A stretch of DNA of 8,345 nt from JBCCRH01 sp039208045 (GCA_039208045.1 JBCCRH010000278.1:1-8345), one strand, 5' to 3'; positions 1 through 8,145 are shown, numbered from the stretch's first letter. Notes: generated from the sequence alone by a model not told the origin. Numbers and translations are program-made.

Positions 1-441
1 GGTTCAGATGCCCAAGTAGGTAGCAATGGCTGGTATGTAGATGATATTGAGATCATGGATGTCTTCAACTATAATGGTGAGGCTTGCGTCACCGCAGATC
101 AGGGCAATCAAGCTTGTGCTATTGCAGGTGAAAGAGGAACTATTGTAGAGTCGAATGGAGTGGTCAATGCAGAAGAGCTAGCAGCGCAGACGATGGCGGT
201 AAGCGTGTTCCCAAATCCTGCTACCGACTACTTGAATGTGGCTATTTCTGCTCCCGAGTTTCAGGAAGTGAATATTAGCCTAACTACCGCTGATGGTAAA
301 GTGCTGTCTACAATGATTGAGAATGTGGGAGGTGATAACCACATCGTACCTATCAATGTAGGGCAATTAGCAGCTGGTTTTTACTTTGTACGAGTGCAGA
401 CGGAGAAAGAAACGATTGTAGAGAAGATTATTATTGAGTAA
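1..441 (+). CDS. Secreted protein with T9SS type A sorting domain, C-terminal fragment (5' end outside window)
   Basis: The frame is open from base 1 to the TAA at 439-441, giving 146 residues; the ATG at 55 is internal, because clear protein signal lies upstream of it. Residues 10-18 read GWYVDDIEI, a motif often seen at the end of jelly-roll or metalloprotease-associated domains of large exported Bacteroidota proteins. A short linker with two cysteines (about residues 29 and 39) follows. From about residue 67 the sequence is a typical type A sorting domain: a VSVFPNPATDYLNV start, a central beta-sandwich with a TADGK turn, then GFYFVRVQT and a basic KIIIE end. In this family the domain directs the protein through the outer membrane by the type IX system and is then removed or used for surface anchoring. 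The catalytic or adhesive part is missing, so the function is unknown; a peptidase is possible but unproven. Confidence 0.9.
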   Translation, partial: GSDAQVGSNGWYVDDIEIMDVFNYNGEACVTADQGNQACAIAGERGTIVESNGVVNAEELAAQTMAVSVFPNPATDYLNVAISAPEFQEVNISLTTADGKVLSTMIENVGGDNHIVPINVGQLAAGFYFVRVQTEKETIVEKIIIE

Positions 442-454
442 CATGATGATTTAA

Positions 455-538
455 TAACCACATTAGACACAGAAGGGCACATTAGTATCTATCACATAAG
501 ATTGTGCTAAAGTGTAACGGATGTGCCTAATGTGGTTA
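455..538. terminator. Nested long inverted repeat in a convergent gap, putative bidirectional terminator or palindromic element
   Basis: The outer arms, 455-471 (TAACCACATTAGACACA) and 522-538, are complementary over 17 bp with a single mismatch. Inside them, 478-485 and 507-514 pair again with one mismatch, and 487-490 pairs with 499-502, leaving an 8-base loop. The whole 84 bp can therefore fold into one long hairpin on either strand. It lies between the stop codons of two converging genes (441 and 563), which fits a shared terminator. Neither strand has a strong T-run directly after the stem, so it is not a textbook rho-independent terminator. A small mobile palindrome inserted at TA is an alternative. 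Confidence 0.5.
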
Positions 539-562
539 CTAAAAACCAGGCCCTAGCCCAGC

Positions 563-1912
563 TTATTTGTACCGCTTGCCATGCTTGATCACCATATCCA
601 CATCTTGTAGCAAGTCAATATACCGCAGCACGTCACCATCTACTGCGATAATATCAGCATATTTCCCTTCCGTAATTGTCCCTACCTCATTCTCCACCCC
701 CATGATTACCGAAGGCCAATAAGTCGCCGCTTTGATCGTATACATAGGATCCGCCCCAAACTCATTGACCCATACATCCAGCTCATTCCAAGTACTTTGG
801 CTATGAAACTTCAAGGGTATTCCACTATCCGTACCAATGAGTAGCACGATTCCTGCTTCCCGCAATTGATCAAACTTTCGCTGTAAGGTAGGTCGGCGAA
901 TAGGCGTAATCTGAAAATAAGGCAAGCGCCCCGGCCGCCGAATCGATTGCTTAATATCTTCAATAATTTCTTTGGGTAAACCCAAATGCCAAGAGGTATC
1001 GTCCAGTTTTTCTGGATTATCGCGTACGTATTCGTAGTTGTACAAACCTTCGACGGTAGGCGTCCAGAATAGCGGCCCCAAATTCATCTGCGCCGTGCGC
1101 TCTTTGAGCAGCTCCATCACATCATCAGGATATTCTGGGGCAGAGGCCAAGCCGGTATGTTCAAAGCAATCCACCCCCGCCATCAGCCCTTTACGGATTT
1201 CCTCAGGGCGGTGCGAGTGCGCTACTACGGTCAGCTCATGCTTATGGGCCTCGTCCACCACTGCCATTACTTCTTCATCACTCATCTGGTCTTGATCGAT
1301 CAATTTGATACAATCTACCCCCGCATCTGCCAGTTTCTTCACCTTGGCCCGCGCGTCCTCCGGGCCATTTACGCCCCAGCGGTATAATTCGGTACCAGGA
1401 TAAGGTTGATGCTGTATGAATGGCCCAGATACGTACATCGTTGGGCCTGGTATTTTCCCTGCATTGATGTTATCGCGTACAGCGATGATATCCTCTAATG
1501 GCGCCCCCAAATCGCGGGCGCTCGTCACCCCTGCCATCAGCAGTTGGTGGGCAGAGGCCGGCATAATCACGTCTTTTTGCTGCGACATGTAGGTGGGAAA
1601 CCAATGACTGTAGTTGCCATGCCCATTAATCATCAGGTGTACGTGCATGTCCCAAAGGCCAGGCAGTACGCTCATGCCCTCAGTGGAAATGATTTCGGCT
1701 TCAGCCGGAATAGCTAGCTCGCCAACGGTACCAATAGCTTTGATACGTTCTCCCTCTATGAGGATCACGCTATTTTGTAAGGGGATACCCCCAAAACCAT
1801 CGATTAGGGTGCCGCCAACGAGTGCTTTGACATTTTGGCTATAGCCTAAATAAAAGGTAGTACTAAGCAGCGTGAGCAAGGAAAAAAGGCGAAGAGTAAG
1901 TCGTTTTTTCAT
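563..1912 (-). CDS. Exported metal-dependent amidohydrolase (imidazolonepropionase-like family)
   Basis: 449 residues. The N-terminus (basic MKKR, then a hydrophobic stretch to about residue 23, then YSQ) is a signal peptide, so the enzyme should act in the periplasm or outside the cell. The family fold is a TIM barrel with a split beta-sandwich: residues 27-85 form the first part of the sandwich and about 405-449 the second (GTITEGKYADIIAVDGD). The metal ligands expected for a binuclear site are all present: HxH at H90/H92 in GLWDMHVHL, the candidate carboxylated lysine K203, H232 in VVAHSH, H252 in CFEHTG, and D362 in GTDSG. Relatives hydrolyse cyclic amides or act as Xaa-Pro/Xaa-Arg dipeptidases; the substrate here cannot be told. 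The start is the first ATG before the signal peptide, with an A-rich leader and no Shine-Dalgarno. A terminator upstream suggests transcription separate from the efflux genes. Confidence 0.93.
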   Translation of the reverse strand: MKKRLTLRLFSLLTLLSTTFYLGYSQNVKALVGGTLIDGFGGIPLQNSVILIEGERIKAIGTVGELAIPAEAEIISTEGMSVLPGLWDMHVHLMINGHGNYSHWFPTYMSQQKDVIMPASAHQLLMAGVTSARDLGAPLEDIIAVRDNINAGKIPGPTMYVSGPFIQHQPYPGTELYRWGVNGPEDARAKVKKLADAGVDCIKLIDQDQMSDEEVMAVVDEAHKHELTVVAHSHRPEEIRKGLMAGVDCFEHTGLASAPEYPDDVMELLKERTAQMNLGPLFWTPTVEGLYNYEYVRDNPEKLDDTSWHLGLPKEIIEDIKQSIRRPGRLPYFQITPIRRPTLQRKFDQLREAGIVLLIGTDSGIPLKFHSQSTWNELDVWVNEFGADPMYTIKAATYWPSVIMGVENEVGTITEGKYADIIAVDGDVLRYIDLLQDVDMVIKHGKRYK

Positions 1913-1945
1913 CTGTTCAATATTTTTTATCTTCTGAAATTAATA

Positions 1946-1980
1946 GAAAAAGCCCTTCCAATGTAAATCAGAAGGGCAAA
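1946..1980 (-). terminator. Rho-independent terminator of the efflux operon
   Basis: The arms GCCCTTC (1952-1958) and GAAGGGC (1971-1977) form a 7-bp, GC-rich perfect stem with a 12-base loop. Read leftward, the stem is followed by TTTTTC (complement of 1946-1951), the expected U-tract. It begins about 30 bp after the stop codon of the RND pump gene and lies before the amidohydrolase start, so it should end the leftward efflux transcript. On the plus strand the stem is followed by A's, so it acts in one direction only. Confidence 0.85.
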
Positions 1981-2007
1981 AGCAGGATGAAAAATTGCAT
2001 AAATTAT

Positions 2008-5000
2008 TTAGTTGGATACCACTTGTGGCTGTGTCTTAGTGAACCAATTGTATAGTATCGGTACAATCAATAGCGTCAGCAACATCGAAGAAATCAAGCC
2101 TCCGATCAGCGTCCAGCCCAAGGGCGACCACAAATTGCTACCTGAAAAAGTGAGCGGCACAAGCCCAAGAATAGTAGTCGTAGTGGTTAGTACAATCGGG
2201 ATAAAGCGCCGCTCCGCAGCTTGCTGAATCGCAATGCGCTTTTCTACTCCTTCGCGTATCAGCTGATTCGTATAGTCTACCAAAATGATTGAGTTATTGA
2301 CCACAATACCAATTAGACTAATAAAGCCCACAAAGGCAAAGAAAGAAAACGGCCAACCAGTCAGGTATAAAGCAATGAACGAACCAGTAATGGCCAAGGG
2401 AATAGCAGAGAAAATGATAAGCGGCTGTACAAACGACTTAAACTGTAAAACGAGCACGGCAAAAATACCTAGCATGGCCACAATCAATAGCGTACCCAAA
2501 TCACCAAAGCTTTCCTGCTGCGTCTCGTACTCGCCAGCGATGTAGTAACTGTAGCCTTCCGGCCAATCGTAAGCATCCAGTTTAGGGATGATTGACTGCG
2601 TAATTTCTGTCGTCTTATCTGGATCAACCACATTGGCAGTAATGCCAATCGACCGATCTAGGTTAAAGTGGTTGATCTTAGCGTATTCCGCTTTGAAAAC
2701 TACATCTGATACCTGTGAAAGCGGTACCTGCTGACCAGATGTGTTAGCCACATATACTTTATCAAAATCGGTTATGCCTGGCTCATCCACAAAAGGGAGG
2801 CGGAGCACCATCGGGTAGGTCTCTTTGTCTTTATCTAGGGTTGTTTGATCTACTTGAATGCCGTTGAGGCTTGCTCGGATGGTACGATCAATATCTAGAA
2901 GTGATAAATTATACAGTGAAGCTTTATCGCGATCAACCTTTAGCTCAATATCCGTTTTACTGGATGCTAAGGGGTTATCCACATCCTCGGTGCCCGCTGT
3001 TTCTTGCACCATTGCCTCGATATCATAAGCTATATCTTTCAGCACTGTCAGGTCTTCTCCGAGCAGTAAGATTTCGATAGGTGCTTCGAAAGGGGCACCA
3101 TTCTTGAGTTCCCTGAAGTAGATTTTGCCATCAGGATAATCTTTGAAGGCCTCCTTGAGGTTTTGGAGGGTAGGATAAAACTGGGCGGGATCCCAGTCTT
3201 TAAAGTTTACGACGACCTCACCGTGGTACTTTTTGAATTCCTCTGGAATTCGATTGTAGTATACTTGTGGATTGCCATGCCCTGTGTTGGTAATGTAGCT
3301 ATCTACATAAGTCGTTGTATCCAGTACCGACTCAATATAGTTGATCGCCTGATCAGTTCGCTTTAAGTTAGAAGAATAGGGCATATCTACCGAAATCAAG
3401 AGCAGGGGCTTGTCCGCAGTCGGGAAAAAGCTAACGCCAATGCTTGGAAATAAAGAGCCTGCGAAGACGAAGAGGCCAATCCCCAAGAGCAGGGCTAGCC
3501 AGCCTCGCTTGAGCGCAAAATTTAAGGCAGGACGATACCCTCGCGAAATGACTCGATCCAAAAAGCGACGCACCATGCCCGGCTTCTGCTCCTTACGCTT
3601 GCTCCCCAATACTTTGCTCGATACAATGGGGGTAAATACCAAGGCCAAAATCAAAGAGGCGATCAAGGCGAAAATCACCGTTAGCGGAAGTGTACGCAAA
3701 AACTCGCCGGGGCCACTTTGCAGGAGCGATAGGGGGGCAAAAGCTAGTACTGTGGTAGCGGTAGAACTAATAATAGCATAGCCTACCTCTTCTGTTCCCA
3801 GGCTTGCTGCCTGCTGGATTGGATGGCCTTCATTTCGGAAATTGATAATATTTTCAATCACCACGATGGCATTATCCACCAAAAGACCAAGCGCAATCAC
3901 TAGCGCGGCGATACTAATTTGCTGCAAGGCGTAATTACTGAAATCCAGCACAGTTATCGCTAAAATGATCGATAGTGGAATAATGGTCATCACCACCAGT
4001 GCTGGCCGCCAGCCCAAGAAAATCCAAATAATAACTCCCACCAAAAGAATCCCTTGCAAGAGGTTACTGATAAAATCATTGATCCGAAAGGCAACTGCTG
4101 GTGCTTGGTCAAAGGCTTTGATGAGCTGCACATTGTCTGGCACCTGCGCTTGGAAGTTGGTTTCTACTTCTTGCAGCTGTTTCGACAAATCGAGTATATT
4201 CGATTTGCGTTTCTGATTTACCGAAAGGTAGACACAACGCTGCCCCTTGTAGCGAGCGTACCACTCTTGGTCTGCGTAGTCGAGTGCTACGGTAGCAAAG
4301 TCTCGCAAGTAGACAATCTGATTATTCGCAGCGCGAATAGCTGTATTGCGGATTTCCTCCACACTCTTGAAACCTCCCGTAGATTGGATATTGAACGAAA
4401 GCCCACCAGCAGCGATATCCCCACCGGGGATTTTGGCATTATTGCCTTGCAATACCCCCAGCACTTGTCCTAGTGGAATATTCAACTGCGCCATCTTCTG
4501 AAAGTCCACACTAATGCGAATCTCTTCAATCGGATAGGCTTCGATCTCTGTAGATTTTACAAAATTTATTTTCTCCACCTCATCCTGAAAGTCCTCCGCC
4601 AAATCGTATAGCTGATTATACGGGACGGACTCCGACACAAAGGCAAACTGCTGTACCACCACCCGATCTTCGGGCTTAAACTGATTGACTTCAATATCAA
4701 AAATACCTGCTGGAAGCGTGGCGCGAATACTCGTAATAGCAGCAAGTATTTCGTCATATTTTTCATCGTAATCAATCCCAAACTCTGCTTCTACCTGGAA
4801 GACCGCCAAACCATTCGTAATCTCCGTCCGTATCTCCGTAATCTCGTCTAATTCATTGACGACCTCTTCAATTGGATCGACTACCAAGTCCTCCATATCT
4901 TCTGGGCTAGTCCCTGGATAGATAACGATAACTGTGTAATTTGGCAGCTCCAAGAAGGGGTCTTCTGACTTGGGCATCGATAAAAATGACTGCACCCCGA

Positions 5001-5070
5001 TAAAGAGCGATAGTAGCACCAGCACGTAAATGAACTGGCTATTTTTTATAGCTAATGATGGAAGTTTCAT
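2008..5070 (-). CDS. RND-family efflux pump, inner-membrane permease (AcrB/SwrC-like HAE type)
   Basis: 1020 residues, the usual length for an RND permease. Topology: TM1 at about 11-30, a large periplasmic loop to about 333, TM2-TM6 at about 335-480, TM7 at about 525-545, a second periplasmic loop to about 855, and TM8-TM12 at about 858-1008. This is the standard internally duplicated plan. Family motifs visible are VIVIYPGTSPEDMEDLVVDPIE (about 47-68) after TM1, GLLVDNAIVVIEN in TM4 (D399), GIVVNNSIILVDY in TM10 (N925/N926) and TTTTTILGLVPL in TM11. The pump takes substrates from the periplasm or inner leaflet and exports them using proton influx. The second TM4 aspartate and the TM10 lysine of AcrB are both asparagine here, a pattern I recall from SwrC-like relatives. 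Metal-exporting CzcA/CusA pumps are less likely because the DFG..VDGAV pattern is absent. It is the last gene of the operon, 15 bp after the adaptor. The substrate is unknown. Confidence 0.95.
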   Translation of the reverse strand: MKLPSLAIKNSQFIYVLVLLSLFIGVQSFLSMPKSEDPFLELPNYTVIVIYPGTSPEDMEDLVVDPIEEVVNELDEITEIRTEITNGLAVFQVEAEFGIDYDEKYDEILAAITSIRATLPAGIFDIEVNQFKPEDRVVVQQFAFVSESVPYNQLYDLAEDFQDEVEKINFVKSTEIEAYPIEEIRISVDFQKMAQLNIPLGQVLGVLQGNNAKIPGGDIAAGGLSFNIQSTGGFKSVEEIRNTAIRAANNQIVYLRDFATVALDYADQEWYARYKGQRCVYLSVNQKRKSNILDLSKQLQEVETNFQAQVPDNVQLIKAFDQAPAVAFRINDFISNLLQGILLVGVIIWIFLGWRPALVVMTIIPLSIILAITVLDFSNYALQQISIAALVIALGLLVDNAIVVIENIINFRNEGHPIQQAASLGTEEVGYAIISSTATTVLAFAPLSLLQSGPGEFLRTLPLTVIFALIASLILALVFTPIVSSKVLGSKRKEQKPGMVRRFLDRVISRGYRPALNFALKRGWLALLLGIGLFVFAGSLFPSIGVSFFPTADKPLLLISVDMPYSSNLKRTDQAINYIESVLDTTTYVDSYITNTGHGNPQVYYNRIPEEFKKYHGEVVVNFKDWDPAQFYPTLQNLKEAFKDYPDGKIYFRELKNGAPFEAPIEILLLGEDLTVLKDIAYDIEAMVQETAGTEDVDNPLASSKTDIELKVDRDKASLYNLSLLDIDRTIRASLNGIQVDQTTLDKDKETYPMVLRLPFVDEPGITDFDKVYVANTSGQQVPLSQVSDVVFKAEYAKINHFNLDRSIGITANVVDPDKTTEITQSIIPKLDAYDWPEGYSYYIAGEYETQQESFGDLGTLLIVAMLGIFAVLVLQFKSFVQPLIIFSAIPLAITGSFIALYLTGWPFSFFAFVGFISLIGIVVNNSIILVDYTNQLIREGVEKRIAIQQAAERRFIPIVLTTTTTILGLVPLTFSGSNLWSPLGWTLIGGLISSMLLTLLIVPILYNWFTKTQPQVVSN

Positions 5071-5085
5071 GCTCGTACAGAAATT

Positions 5086-6132
5086 TTACTGAATGATTTG
5101 AATACTGTCATTGGGTGACAAATAGGTAGCTCCTTCAACGATCAGCCACTCCCGCTCTTGGAGTTGAGAGGCATCGACTACAAAGAAGTCATCTGAGATC
5201 TGGTCGACTGCAACGGTTCGTTTTTGTACTGTTTTCCCGTCTGCACTCACAAAAAGGCTGGCCTTTTTTTCGTCTCCTTCTACTAATGCAGTCATGGGGA
5301 TGCGATAATGTGGGGCGGTCTCGCTCGGAAGTATCTCCACATAACCCACAAAACCGTTTTTAAGCTCTGAGAAGAAACCATCTAGCGCTAGCTCAATATC
5401 GAAAGTACCGGTGAGTGGGTTAGCTTCTTCTGCTATTTCGCTGATGATGGCGGCGTACTTTTTGCCAGGAAAGGCACTGAATTCTATGATTGCTTTGTCC
5501 GAAGCTTTGACCTTAACAATTTGCTTATCTGCCACCCCAATTTTCAGAATCTGTGCCCCCTTATTACCTGTACTTCCCACTATATAAATCGGCTGACCTG
5601 GGGCTACCAGCTCGTTCTTTTCCGTTAGTTTTTTCAGAATTTTACCATTGATGGGAGCTACAATTTTTGAGTATTGCTGGTTAAACTCTGCAATTTTTAA
5701 TGTCGCTTTGGCTATTTCTACGGCAGTGGTCGCATCTTGCTGCTGCTCTAGCGTCGCTACGCTATCTTTTAATAATTCCTCTACCCGACTCAAGTCACGG
5801 ACTGCTTTATCGTAGCCGTTCTTAGCTTGTAGTACTTGTGCGTTGATCTCTACTGGGTCGAGCCGTGCTAGCAGTTGTCCTTTGCGTACTTTTTGCCCTT
5901 CTTCGAAGTAAAGCTGTTGTACAATACCTCCAATCTTGAAGGAAAATTTGACTTCTTCTGCCGACATCAATACCCCACTTGCTTTTATAGTAGCAGGTGT
6001 CACACTTTCCTCTAAAGGCACTGCTGTCACTGATTTTACGGTAGAAGTTTTTGCCTCAGGGGCGGTAGCATATTCTTGTTTGCATCCCCAAGAAAGGGCT
6101 ACTAACAAAAGGAAATAAATACTATTTTTCAT
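5086..6132 (-). CDS. RND efflux periplasmic adaptor (membrane fusion protein), lipoprotein
   Basis: 348 residues. The N-terminus ends in the lipobox LSWGC, so Cys17 should be lipid-modified and the mature protein anchored to a membrane facing the periplasm. The order is typical: an ASGV strand near 51-54; the first lipoyl half at about 62-92 (IGGIVQQLYFEEGQKVRKGQLLARLD); an alpha-helical hairpin at about 94-152, rich in K, E and Q; the second lipoyl half at about 153-187 (IVAPINGKILKKL...LVAPGQPIYIVGS); a beta-barrel at about 195-270; and a membrane-proximal domain to the end. Such adaptors bridge the RND pump and the outer-membrane channel. It lies 9 bp after the tolC-like gene and 15 bp before the pump gene, which fits co-transcription and a shared complex. 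No Shine-Dalgarno is visible; the first ATG is chosen because the signal peptide starts there. Confidence 0.94.
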   Translation of the reverse strand: MKNSIYFLLLVALSWGCKQEYATAPEAKTSTVKSVTAVPLEESVTPATIKASGVLMSAEEVKFSFKIGGIVQQLYFEEGQKVRKGQLLARLDPVEINAQVLQAKNGYDKAVRDLSRVEELLKDSVATLEQQQDATTAVEIAKATLKIAEFNQQYSKIVAPINGKILKKLTEKNELVAPGQPIYIVGSTGNKGAQILKIGVADKQIVKVKASDKAIIEFSAFPGKKYAAIISEIAEEANPLTGTFDIELALDGFFSELKNGFVGYVEILPSETAPHYRIPMTALVEGDEKKASLFVSADGKTVQKRTVAVDQISDDFFVVDASQLQEREWLIVEGATYLSPNDSIQIIQ

Positions 6133-6141
6133 GATCTGTTT

Positions 6142-7485
6142 TTAATATTGATAGGAAATGGCACCCACTCGAATCAGCTTTGCATGCTTGTTCCAAGCAT
6201 CAAAAATGGCTAGCGCAGTGTTGAGTTGTGCGTTAATCAGGTCGTTACGTGCTTCCAGCAAAGCGATATAATTCACTTTATTATTCTTGTACAGACTGAG
6301 TTGATCTTGGTAAATCTTTTCATAAAGGCGTATCTGAGCCTCTTCTGTTTGGTAAGTCTCTAGCGCTTGAGCTAGTTCGTTGCGCGTGGTGAACAATTCT
6401 AGTTGCAGCAAGTCTTCGGTATTTTCCAGTTCCTTCTGCCTTGCTTGCACCAGCATTTGCTGCTTTTTCACACTCTTGCGTCCTTTACCTCCGTCAAATA
6501 AGTTGAGCTGTAGGCTTAAGCCGCCAAATATATAAGGGGAATTTCCATCTACATTAAAATCAAAATCCTGCATCCCCAAATCCACGAATACATTTAGTTC
6601 AGGCTTGCGGTAGGTCTTTGCTAGATCCACTAGCTGCTGGTCAATTTGCATGGCTGTATTGAGCTTGTCTAATTCCTCCCGCCGTCCTGTATTTGCAGTA
6701 AGCAAAATATCCATAGAGGGTAGGCCCGTAATTTCATCTACTTGTATGGGGGTATCTAGAGGAGCGTTGGTCAAGAAATTTAGATAAGCTGCTGCACTAT
6801 TTGCTTGTAGCTTTGCATTCGCAATATCGGCATCTATGCTGCGCAGGTCTTGCTCATTTCTTGCTACGGCCGTGCGATTTACTTTATCGTTTTTGAATAG
6901 ACTTTGATTCACTCTGAGGCTCTCCTGAATGAGTACCCGTGCATTTTGATAAATATCAATCGCTCGCTGTGCACTCAGTACATCGAAATAGGCTTTCGCA
7001 ATTTGCTGACTCAGCTCTCTCTTGTAGATCGCAATATCCTGCGTGGCTAAGTCTTTTTCTAATGACTTAATAGAGGTATTGATCCCTATTTTCGAATTGA
7101 TGATGGGGTAGCTAGCCCGAACCTTTACATCGTAGAAGTTATTTGGGTTAAGTAATTCGCTGACATTATCAATTTGTGGAAATAAACCAGAAGCAGTGAG
7201 TTCGTTGAGCGAACTATACACTGGGTTTAATAAGTCTCCAACAGGCAAGTCGATCGTACGTCCACCAGCAGCCACCGTATACTGGGGTAGCAAATCTAAG
7301 CGTACCGAGCGGTCTGCTTTAGCTTCCGCTAATGCGTGCAGGGCAGCTTCGAGTTGAAAATCGAGTTGTTGCAGCGCAACATTTGACTGAATGCCTTTTT
7401 CAATGTAGTTGGCCAGTTGGCTTTGGGCAGCTAAATAGTTACAGCTACACAATAGCAGCCAGCTGCAAATAAGTCTTGCATACAT
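6142..7485 (-). CDS. TolC-family outer-membrane efflux channel
   Basis: 447 residues, normal for the outer-membrane factor family. The N-terminus (MYAR, then a hydrophobic core, then LAAQ) is a signal peptide, probably cut near residue 21; two cysteines at 13 and 15 leave a lipoprotein form possible. The two OEP repeats can be followed: the first begins at about 23 with a long helix rich in A, Q and L, has the strand segment KVRASYPIINSK near 121-132, and continues in helices to about 240. The second begins near 268, has the equivalent strand segment SLQLNLFDGGKG at about 324-335, then helices to about 435. The trimer of this family forms a barrel in the outer membrane with a periplasmic helical tunnel. 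It is the first structural gene of the efflux operon. A predicted operator directly abuts its start codon. Confidence 0.93.
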   Translation of the reverse strand: MYARLICSWLLLCSCNYLAAQSQLANYIEKGIQSNVALQQLDFQLEAALHALAEAKADRSVRLDLLPQYTVAAGGRTIDLPVGDLLNPVYSSLNELTASGLFPQIDNVSELLNPNNFYDVKVRASYPIINSKIGINTSIKSLEKDLATQDIAIYKRELSQQIAKAYFDVLSAQRAIDIYQNARVLIQESLRVNQSLFKNDKVNRTAVARNEQDLRSIDADIANAKLQANSAAAYLNFLTNAPLDTPIQVDEITGLPSMDILLTANTGRREELDKLNTAMQIDQQLVDLAKTYRKPELNVFVDLGMQDFDFNVDGNSPYIFGGLSLQLNLFDGGKGRKSVKKQQMLVQARQKELENTEDLLQLELFTTRNELAQALETYQTEEAQIRLYEKIYQDQLSLYKNNKVNYIALLEARNDLINAQLNTALAIFDAWNKHAKLIRVGAISYQY

Positions 7486-7502
7486 TTTTTGAACAGTGTT
7501 TA
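7486..7502. promoter_or_regulatory. Putative TetR operator copy 1, against the tolC-like start codon
   Basis: The 17 bp TTTTTGAACAGTGTTTA recur exactly, inverted, at 8147-8163 upstream of tetR. The core of this copy, TTgAACA-g-TGTTtAA (7489-7503), is a 15-bp palindrome with one unmatched pair, as expected for a dimeric repressor. It occupies the 17 bases directly before the ATG of the outer-membrane factor gene, within the 35-bp gap after tetR. That repressor binding occurs here is inferred from repeat, symmetry and position. Confidence 0.75.
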
Positions 7503-7520
7503 ATTATTATGCAAAAAAAT

Positions 7521-8129
7521 TTAAAGTCGATCTAACATGCGCTCAAATTCACTATAGCTCATCTCCACAATATCTTGGTATGCTTCTACTTGGGCCTTTT
7601 CAGAACGGCCACTTTGATGCAGCACTACCATACCATGCACTGCACTCCAGATCAAAAAACTCAATGCCTCGGTGTGATGCCCAGCAAAATGCCCTGCTGC
7701 TACACAATCCGTTACCGTTTGCCGGAGGGCATCAAAAGTAGCTTCTCCCTGCCGCCACATTGCTTCGTCAGCATCTTCCAAATGTTGCATAGGATACGTG
7801 CTGGAAAACATGAGGTCGTACAAAGCTGGGTATTCTACCGAAAACTGAAGGTAAGCTCGTCCCATCGCCTTCAGGCGTTCCAAGGGATTTTTTACACTAC
7901 GCAGTACGTCAAACCGACGTTTCAACTCTTTAAAACCCTTGAGATGCAGCGTGAACATGATCTCGGCTTTATTCTTAAAATAGAAGTATACCGAGGCGGG
8001 GCTATACCCAATTAATTCCGCAATATTCCGAATCGAGGTCTTCTCTATACCGTGCTCGGTATACAATTTCATCGCGGCCTCCAAGACCTGCTGCTGAATA
8101 TCTTCTAGCTTTTTCTTACGTTTTGCCAT
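7521..8129 (-). CDS. TetR/AcrR-family repressor with WHG-type C-terminal domain, likely regulator of the adjacent efflux operon
   Basis: 202 residues, the usual TetR length. The N-terminal DNA-binding domain (about 10-58) has the family pattern: a basic MAKRKKK start, VLEAAMKLYTEHGIEKTSIRNIAELIGYSPASVYFYFKNK in outline, with the recognition helix near 43-50. The C-terminal part (about 85-200) carries FSVEYPALYDLMFS and the W161xxxH165G166 signature of the WHG ligand-binding domain. Such proteins bind palindromic operators as dimers and let go when a small molecule, often a pump substrate, binds. The gene ends 35 bp before the outer-membrane factor gene, on the same strand. Matching operator-like sequences stand before tetR and before the efflux genes, so autorepression and pump repression are both likely. 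The ligand is unknown. The ATG at 8129 gives the expected basic N-terminus. Confidence 0.93.
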   Translation of the reverse strand: MAKRKKKLEDIQQQVLEAAMKLYTEHGIEKTSIRNIAELIGYSPASVYFYFKNKAEIMFTLHLKGFKELKRRFDVLRSVKNPLERLKAMGRAYLQFSVEYPALYDLMFSSTYPMQHLEDADEAMWRQGEATFDALRQTVTDCVAAGHFAGHHTEALSFLIWSAVHGMVVLHQSGRSEKAQVEAYQDIVEMSYSEFERMLDRL

Positions 8130-8145
8130 AGTTACAGACTAAAAA

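Noticed and set aside
55..441. Treating the ATG at 55 as the start of a complete small protein
   Set aside because: The frame is open to base 1 and encodes the GWYVDDIEI motif upstream, and there is no signal peptide, which T9SS cargo needs.
4054..4473. 139-residue plus-strand frame, and another at 3410-3781, opposite the RND gene
   Set aside because: Both are mirror frames of a strongly conserved pump gene, with low-complexity or unpatterned products.
4566..4781. 71-residue minus-strand frame inside the RND gene
   Set aside because: It overlaps the pump gene in another frame on the same strand and has no protein signature.
7575..8015. 146-residue open frame on the plus strand opposite tetR
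   Set aside because: It is fully antisense to a clear TetR gene; its product is rich in H, C, F and Y without recognisable domain structure.
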